Shown piece after piece: positions 59,355 through 60,000 of a DNA stretch of 60,000 nt. The notes below the pieces were generated by a model. It made no database searches, had not been told where the DNA came from, and saw only the letters and a list, made by a program, of their open reading frames with translations. Both the position numbers and the translations under genes were made by a program. The stretch covers positions 126,001 through 186,000 of the forward strand of contig JAQGDQ010000047.1 of NCBI GenBank assembly GCA_030141605.1, given 5' to 3'. Within the stretch, counting starts at the first letter, position 1. The number at the start of each line of letters is the position of its first letter. This stretch comes from Tubiluchus corallicola (taxonomy: Eukaryota > Priapulida > Priapulimorpha > Priapulimorphida > Tubiluchidae).

Positions 59355-60000
59355 CTAAACATAAATGACCATCTAAAATCTTAAGAAAATTCGCACAATA
59401 CAGTAACACAAAAATAACAATGTGATTTTTAGGGATCATTGCTGTCATTATTTTCGGTAGTCATTATACACTTTTGTAATTTTCAAAATACTTTTAGCAG
59501 GCGCTAAGTACCTTTTTTAAATTTTCTGCCATTGAATTTTACTCATTCAAACTTATGAACATTTGCGAAACTTGAAATTTTTTTATATCACTTGCGTGTC
59601 TTATTCTGGTTAGGGAATCGCGGCGAACTATTATCCGTAGAGGAGCGTACTGTAGTTTCAGAGAAGTGCATTTTTTCAACTCTACCTCTACATTCTAATG
59701 GTTTGATCTGTTACGAAACCTTTGTGGACAGTGACTAACAGGTATAAAATCACTTGCAGATAATAGTTCCGTAGTTCAGTATCAGCACAGGCAGGTGTGG
59801 TTACCATCTCAGCACCAGCTCTGTACATCAAAATGGGATATGGGGGCAAGTTTGCTGACAGGTGCAACTTAAATTTCTCCTTCGATTTTGGTATTTTTCG
59901 CGGATTTCTGGATAAACTTTAGAACACAATGCGGTATATTGTTAGGCAGTACATTCCAAATTGTAACCCGTGTACAATACAGAGTATCCAGAATCGTTTT
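59355..60000. other. 5' side of the carboxypeptidase gene, intron or upstream
   Basis: I found no hydrophobic signal-peptide exon with a phase-2 donor here, so the first coding exon is probably beyond the window edge. Confidence 0.45.

Overview
This is a window of an AT-rich nuclear genome from a metazoan, probably an invertebrate. Evidence for this is multi-exon genes with GT-AG introns, C2H2 and PHD/PWWP/MYND chromatin proteins, decayed non-LTR retrotransposons, hAT-type MITEs and long microsatellites. A short CCCTAA-type telomere-like tract fits lineages with TTAGGG telomeres, but I cannot name the clade from sequence alone.

Layout: 1-2160 is a decayed LINE. 2.2-8.2 kb is intergenic with one hAT MITE and copies of a dispersed repeat. 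8274-10271 (+) is a complete ZMYND11 homologue (PHD, bromodomain, PWWP, MYND) whose whole coding region is one exon. 12.6-13.2 kb holds another MITE. From 13.96 to 35.5 kb five paralogous C2H2 zinc-finger genes lie head-to-tail on the minus strand. All share an N-terminal atypical finger followed by an HC-[ED/S]E-type motif, a long acidic variable linker, and a block of seven fingers. Transposons sit between them: a 1.1 kb foldback at 17.5-18.6 kb and a 2.25 kb TIR element at 25.9-28.2 kb.

36.5-46.4 kb is a repeat-rich zone. It contains LINE relics on both strands, a hAT MITE, a minus-strand composite of a 5S-rRNA-like head, a GC-rich body and a LINE 3' end with a GAA tail, a large pentanucleotide microsatellite, and a decayed hammerhead-ribozyme-like motif.

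47.08-59.35 kb (minus) is a metallocarboxypeptidase (M14A, procarboxypeptidase A/B/O type). I could resolve it into ten coding exons with consistent splice phases, lacking only the signal-peptide exon. Its substrate-pocket residue equivalent to bovine CPA 255 is Arg, which predicts preference for C-terminal acidic residues. Its introns carry LINE relics, a nested hAT MITE, a second long inverted repeat and several microsatellites.

There is no operon logic here. The main functional themes are chromatin or transcription regulators (ZMYND11 and the zinc-finger cluster) and one secreted or digestive-type peptidase. The most novel-looking item is the zinc-finger family with its shared N-terminal module.
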